39,925 nucleotides of DNA from Rhizorhapis sp. SPR117 (GTDB taxonomy: Bacteria; Pseudomonadota; Alphaproteobacteria; Sphingomonadales; Sphingomonadaceae): positions 1-39,925 of the forward strand of contig NZ_JAKKIE010000038.1 of assembly GCF_021742065.1 (NCBI RefSeq), given 5' to 3'. The notes under the pieces were generated by a model. It did not search any database. It was given only the letters and a program-made list of their open reading frames with translations, and was not told where the DNA came from. The translations under genes were made by a program, and so were the position numbers. Positions 37,752 through 39,925 of the stretch are shown one piece after another. The number at the start of each line of letters is the position of its first letter. Position 1 is the stretch's first letter.

Positions 37752-39791
37752 CTATGAGCGTTCCGCGATCATGGCATCCAACAGTTCGCTGGCGCGGTCG
37801 ACGGGCAGAAACAGCCGCGTCTTGTATTGGATGACCTCACTAAAGGCGCCCCTGGCTTTCAGCCATTCCCGGTCATGGGGCTTGAAATCGCGGATTTCGA
37901 ATCGGCGGCTGTTGTTCACGAACGCCGCGATCAGGCGCGCCCCGTCCAGTCCGGGAATGGGTGCGCCATCCCCATGGCGCGCTGCATCGATCAATTCAGC
38001 GGAGGTGAGCCGGATCGAACTCGCCAGACCGAATTCCGCCTCCAGCTTCTCGACAGCCATCGGCATGACGATGCGTCCCAGAATAGACGTACCCGCCGCA
38101 TCATCGATCCGCCAGACGCGAACATCGTCCTCGGGCAGCTTGTGCCAGACTGGCAGGAGCAATCCGGTTGCGACCGTGATGATCTCGACATCGACCTTCG
38201 AAGCGGCTTCCGCCATCTCCGCTTCCCAGAATTGCTGGAAACTGTCGCGGTCGATCGGTTGCCAATGCGTGTGCCAGAGCTCGGCAAGCCGGGTCCGGGT
38301 GCTGCCGGTGGGACGCACGAGCTGGCACATCGGCACCGGCCGCCCTTCCTCGTCGGTGATGGACCAGGACGGCACGCGGAGCGCGACCCGACCCGACCGG
38401 CCGTTGCGGAGGAAGGCGATGTCGTCGGTGCCGTCCCAGAGCTGCATGAGGCGACCCCAACTGGTTATGTGAGGCCTGAGGTGAAGTTCCAGACGCAGCA
38501 GCCTGGTTTCCGCACCAGTGAGAGGATCCACGCGCAGCACCTGCTCGGAAAGGGGCACGATGCGCTCGGCACGAATGGTCTCGACACCAACATCGAGAGT
38601 TCCTGCTTCGCGCGCAGCGTCCACGCGCGCCTGGATCAGGCCCATATATTCCTCGAAGATCGCGTTCTGTGTCGCGATCCGCAGAGCGAGGATACGGTTC
38701 AGCCAGCGCTGGATCGGAGGCAGCTTGTCGAGAAGGGAGCCATTGTCGTCGGCGAGCTTCAGCCCGGTAATAAGCTGGAATTTCTCGAGTGTGACGCTGG
38801 CGAGCTTGCCTGCATGAAGAAGGTGATACCATTGGGTGAGCGCCTCCCGAGCGTAGTCGCTTTCCAGGTTGTCGGCCGGGTTGAAGAGGTTTTGCCCGCC
38901 CGTTTGACGCTGCCCTCGCGTCAGGGCGCCCAGGCTGTCCAACCGGCGGGCGATCGTGCTGATGAAGCGCCGCTCGCCCTTGCAATCGGTGGTGACGGGT
39001 CGGAACACCGGCGGGGTCGCCTGATTGGTGCGGTGGGTCCGGCCGAGCCCCTGAATGGCCACGTCCGCGCGCCAGCCGGGTTCGAGGAGGAAGTGAATAC
39101 GGCGCTTGTGGGCGCTCTTGCTGTTGAGGTCGGCGTGGTACGAACGCCCGGTACCGCCGGCGTCGGAGAAGACCAGGATCGATTTCCTGTTTCCCATGAA
39201 GGCTTCGGTCTCGGTGATGTTCGAGCGTGCGCTGCGGCGCTCGATCTTCTGCTTGCCCTGGGCATCGAGGACGATACGGCGGGACCGGCCGGTCACCTCG
39301 GCCACCTGGTCTGTTCCGAAGTGCCAGATGAGAGCATCCAGCGCCGACGGCACCGGCGGCATGGCGCAGAGGCGCTCGATAAGATCGTCACGGGCGGCGA
39401 TCGCTTCCTGGCAGTGGACCGGGTGGCCGGCCTCGTCGACCATGGGTTCGGATCGCATCGATCCGTCGGTCGCGCGGAAGGCGCGCATCTGGCGGGTCGG
39501 GAATGCCGTCTTCAGATAATCTATGAGCGTGTCGAGGGGTGAGACATCGACGGACAGATTGGCGCGCTCGTCCGGCGACAGATCGGAGAGGCGGCGATCG
39601 AGGATGGCCTCCGCGGTGGTGACCAGCTGGACCACGGCGGCGTGGCCGGCGGCGACCTCGGTCTCGATCGCGCGGATGACCGTCGGCATTTTCATCGAGA
39701 TGAGGAGCTGCGAGAAGAAGCGCTGCTTGGAGCTTTCGAAGCGCGAGAGCGCCGAGCCCTTGGCCATGGCGTTCATCGTGTCGCCCGACAT
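37752..39791 (-). CDS. Strawberry-notch-like helicase, C-terminal half only
   Basis: A 679-residue open frame matching the C-terminal half of bacterial Strawberry-notch-like proteins: SALSRFESSKQRFFSQLL (~13-30), EVTGRSRRIV, ILVFSDAGGTGRSYHADL (~205-222), GLGRTHRTNQATPP (~250-263, the second helicase domain) and a long C-terminal region. Full-length relatives have about 1400 residues with a DEAD-like ATPase first. Here homology continues upstream of the ATG (VIHQHLGEALKAANIVDR) only until an in-frame TAA at 39849-39851, so the ATPase half is missing. The gene is probably cut by an insertion or rearrangement at the right edge. Confidence 0.8.
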   Translation of the reverse strand: MSGDTMNAMAKGSALSRFESSKQRFFSQLLISMKMPTVIRAIETEVAAGHAAVVQLVTTAEAILDRRLSDLSPDERANLSVDVSPLDTLIDYLKTAFPTRQMRAFRATDGSMRSEPMVDEAGHPVHCQEAIAARDDLIERLCAMPPVPSALDALIWHFGTDQVAEVTGRSRRIVLDAQGKQKIERRSARSNITETEAFMGNRKSILVFSDAGGTGRSYHADLNSKSAHKRRIHFLLEPGWRADVAIQGLGRTHRTNQATPPVFRPVTTDCKGERRFISTIARRLDSLGALTRGQRQTGGQNLFNPADNLESDYAREALTQWYHLLHAGKLASVTLEKFQLITGLKLADDNGSLLDKLPPIQRWLNRILALRIATQNAIFEEYMGLIQARVDAAREAGTLDVGVETIRAERIVPLSEQVLRVDPLTGAETRLLRLELHLRPHITSWGRLMQLWDGTDDIAFLRNGRSGRVALRVPSWSITDEEGRPVPMCQLVRPTGSTRTRLAELWHTHWQPIDRDSFQQFWEAEMAEAASKVDVEIITVATGLLLPVWHKLPEDDVRVWRIDDAAGTSILGRIVMPMAVEKLEAEFGLASSIRLTSAELIDAARHGDGAPIPGLDGARLIAAFVNNSRRFEIRDFKPHDREWLKARGAFSEVIQYKTRLFLPVDRASELLDAMIAERS

Positions 39792-39848
39792 GCGGTCGAC
39801 GATGTTCGCGGCTTTCAGCGCCTCACCGAGATGCTGGTGGATTACGGA

Positions 39849-39868
39849 TTATCGCGAGGTCGCGATAA
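39849..39868. repeat. Perfect 20-bp palindrome at broken helicase gene
   Basis: TTATCGCGA at 39849-39857 and TCGCGATAA at 39860-39868 are perfect inverted copies two bases apart. The palindrome begins exactly where homology to the Strawberry-notch protein ends and supplies the stop codon. It may be the end or crossover site of a mobile element lying to the right. Confidence 0.7.
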
Positions 39869-39925
39869 TGTGAAGGAACGCGGCCTAAGCGCCGAATTCC
39901 TGTGTTGTTCGTGCGATGTTGCTGC

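Overview
The window is GC-rich, densely packed and almost entirely accessory DNA. Most genes lie on the minus strand, in runs of short unknown genes whose starts and stops overlap by a few bases. Gene content (DUF932 protein, Strawberry-notch-type helicase fragment, GHKL ATPase, PIN/Phd and PemK/Phd toxin-antitoxin pairs, orphan DNA methyltransferase, thermonuclease, IS21-family elements) fits a large plasmid or integrative element of an alphaproteobacterium, most likely a sphingomonad. That host call rests on family resemblance and base composition, not on a marker gene. I saw no rRNA, tRNA, CRISPR array, replication or partition gene.

Layout. 1-77: probable end of an IS21-type element lying mostly outside the window. 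164-2851: small unknown genes and a 555-aa GHKL ATPase. 3164-6665: one unknown gene split by a complete IS21-family element (3961-6453) with a perfect 7-bp target duplication; removing it restores one 333-aa frame. 6662-9723: six unknown genes. 10017-10598 (+): a putative regulator joining a region like the RNA polymerase alpha C-terminal domain to a helix-turn-helix. 10726-13041: a PAPS-reductase-like PP-loop enzyme and a Phd/VapC-type pair with a visible promoter and operator. 13193-15746: unknown genes, one with an apparent frameshift. 15826-20081: a translationally coupled cassette headed by a C5 DNA methyltransferase that carries nine tandem ~40-residue repeats. 20198-26630: members of three small paralogous protein families, a sigma-region-4-like protein and a P-loop protein. 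25687-27568: a Mom-like DNA-modification protein and a relic of a second copy. 27898-28576: Phd/PemK pair whose toxin carries an in-frame stop. 29611-30804: DUF932. 31380-33715: DpdA-like transglycosylase, an unknown gene and a DarG-like macro-domain protein. 33982-37740: exported thermonuclease, small unknown genes (one frameshifted) and an acetyltransferase. 37752-39791: C-terminal half of a Strawberry-notch protein, cut off at a perfect palindrome.

Two themes connect the genes. First, four proteins plausibly act on DNA bases: the C5 methyltransferase, the Mom-like protein, the DpdA-like transglycosylase and the PAPS-reductase-like protein. Such a set would suit a mobile element evading restriction. 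Second, unknown protein modules recur in different combinations: fused or split, with or without a DNA-binding domain, with swapped C-termini. In addition, 13 polypurine leader tracts, all on the minus strand, sit 20-85 bases upstream of start codons and look like a shared expression signal.
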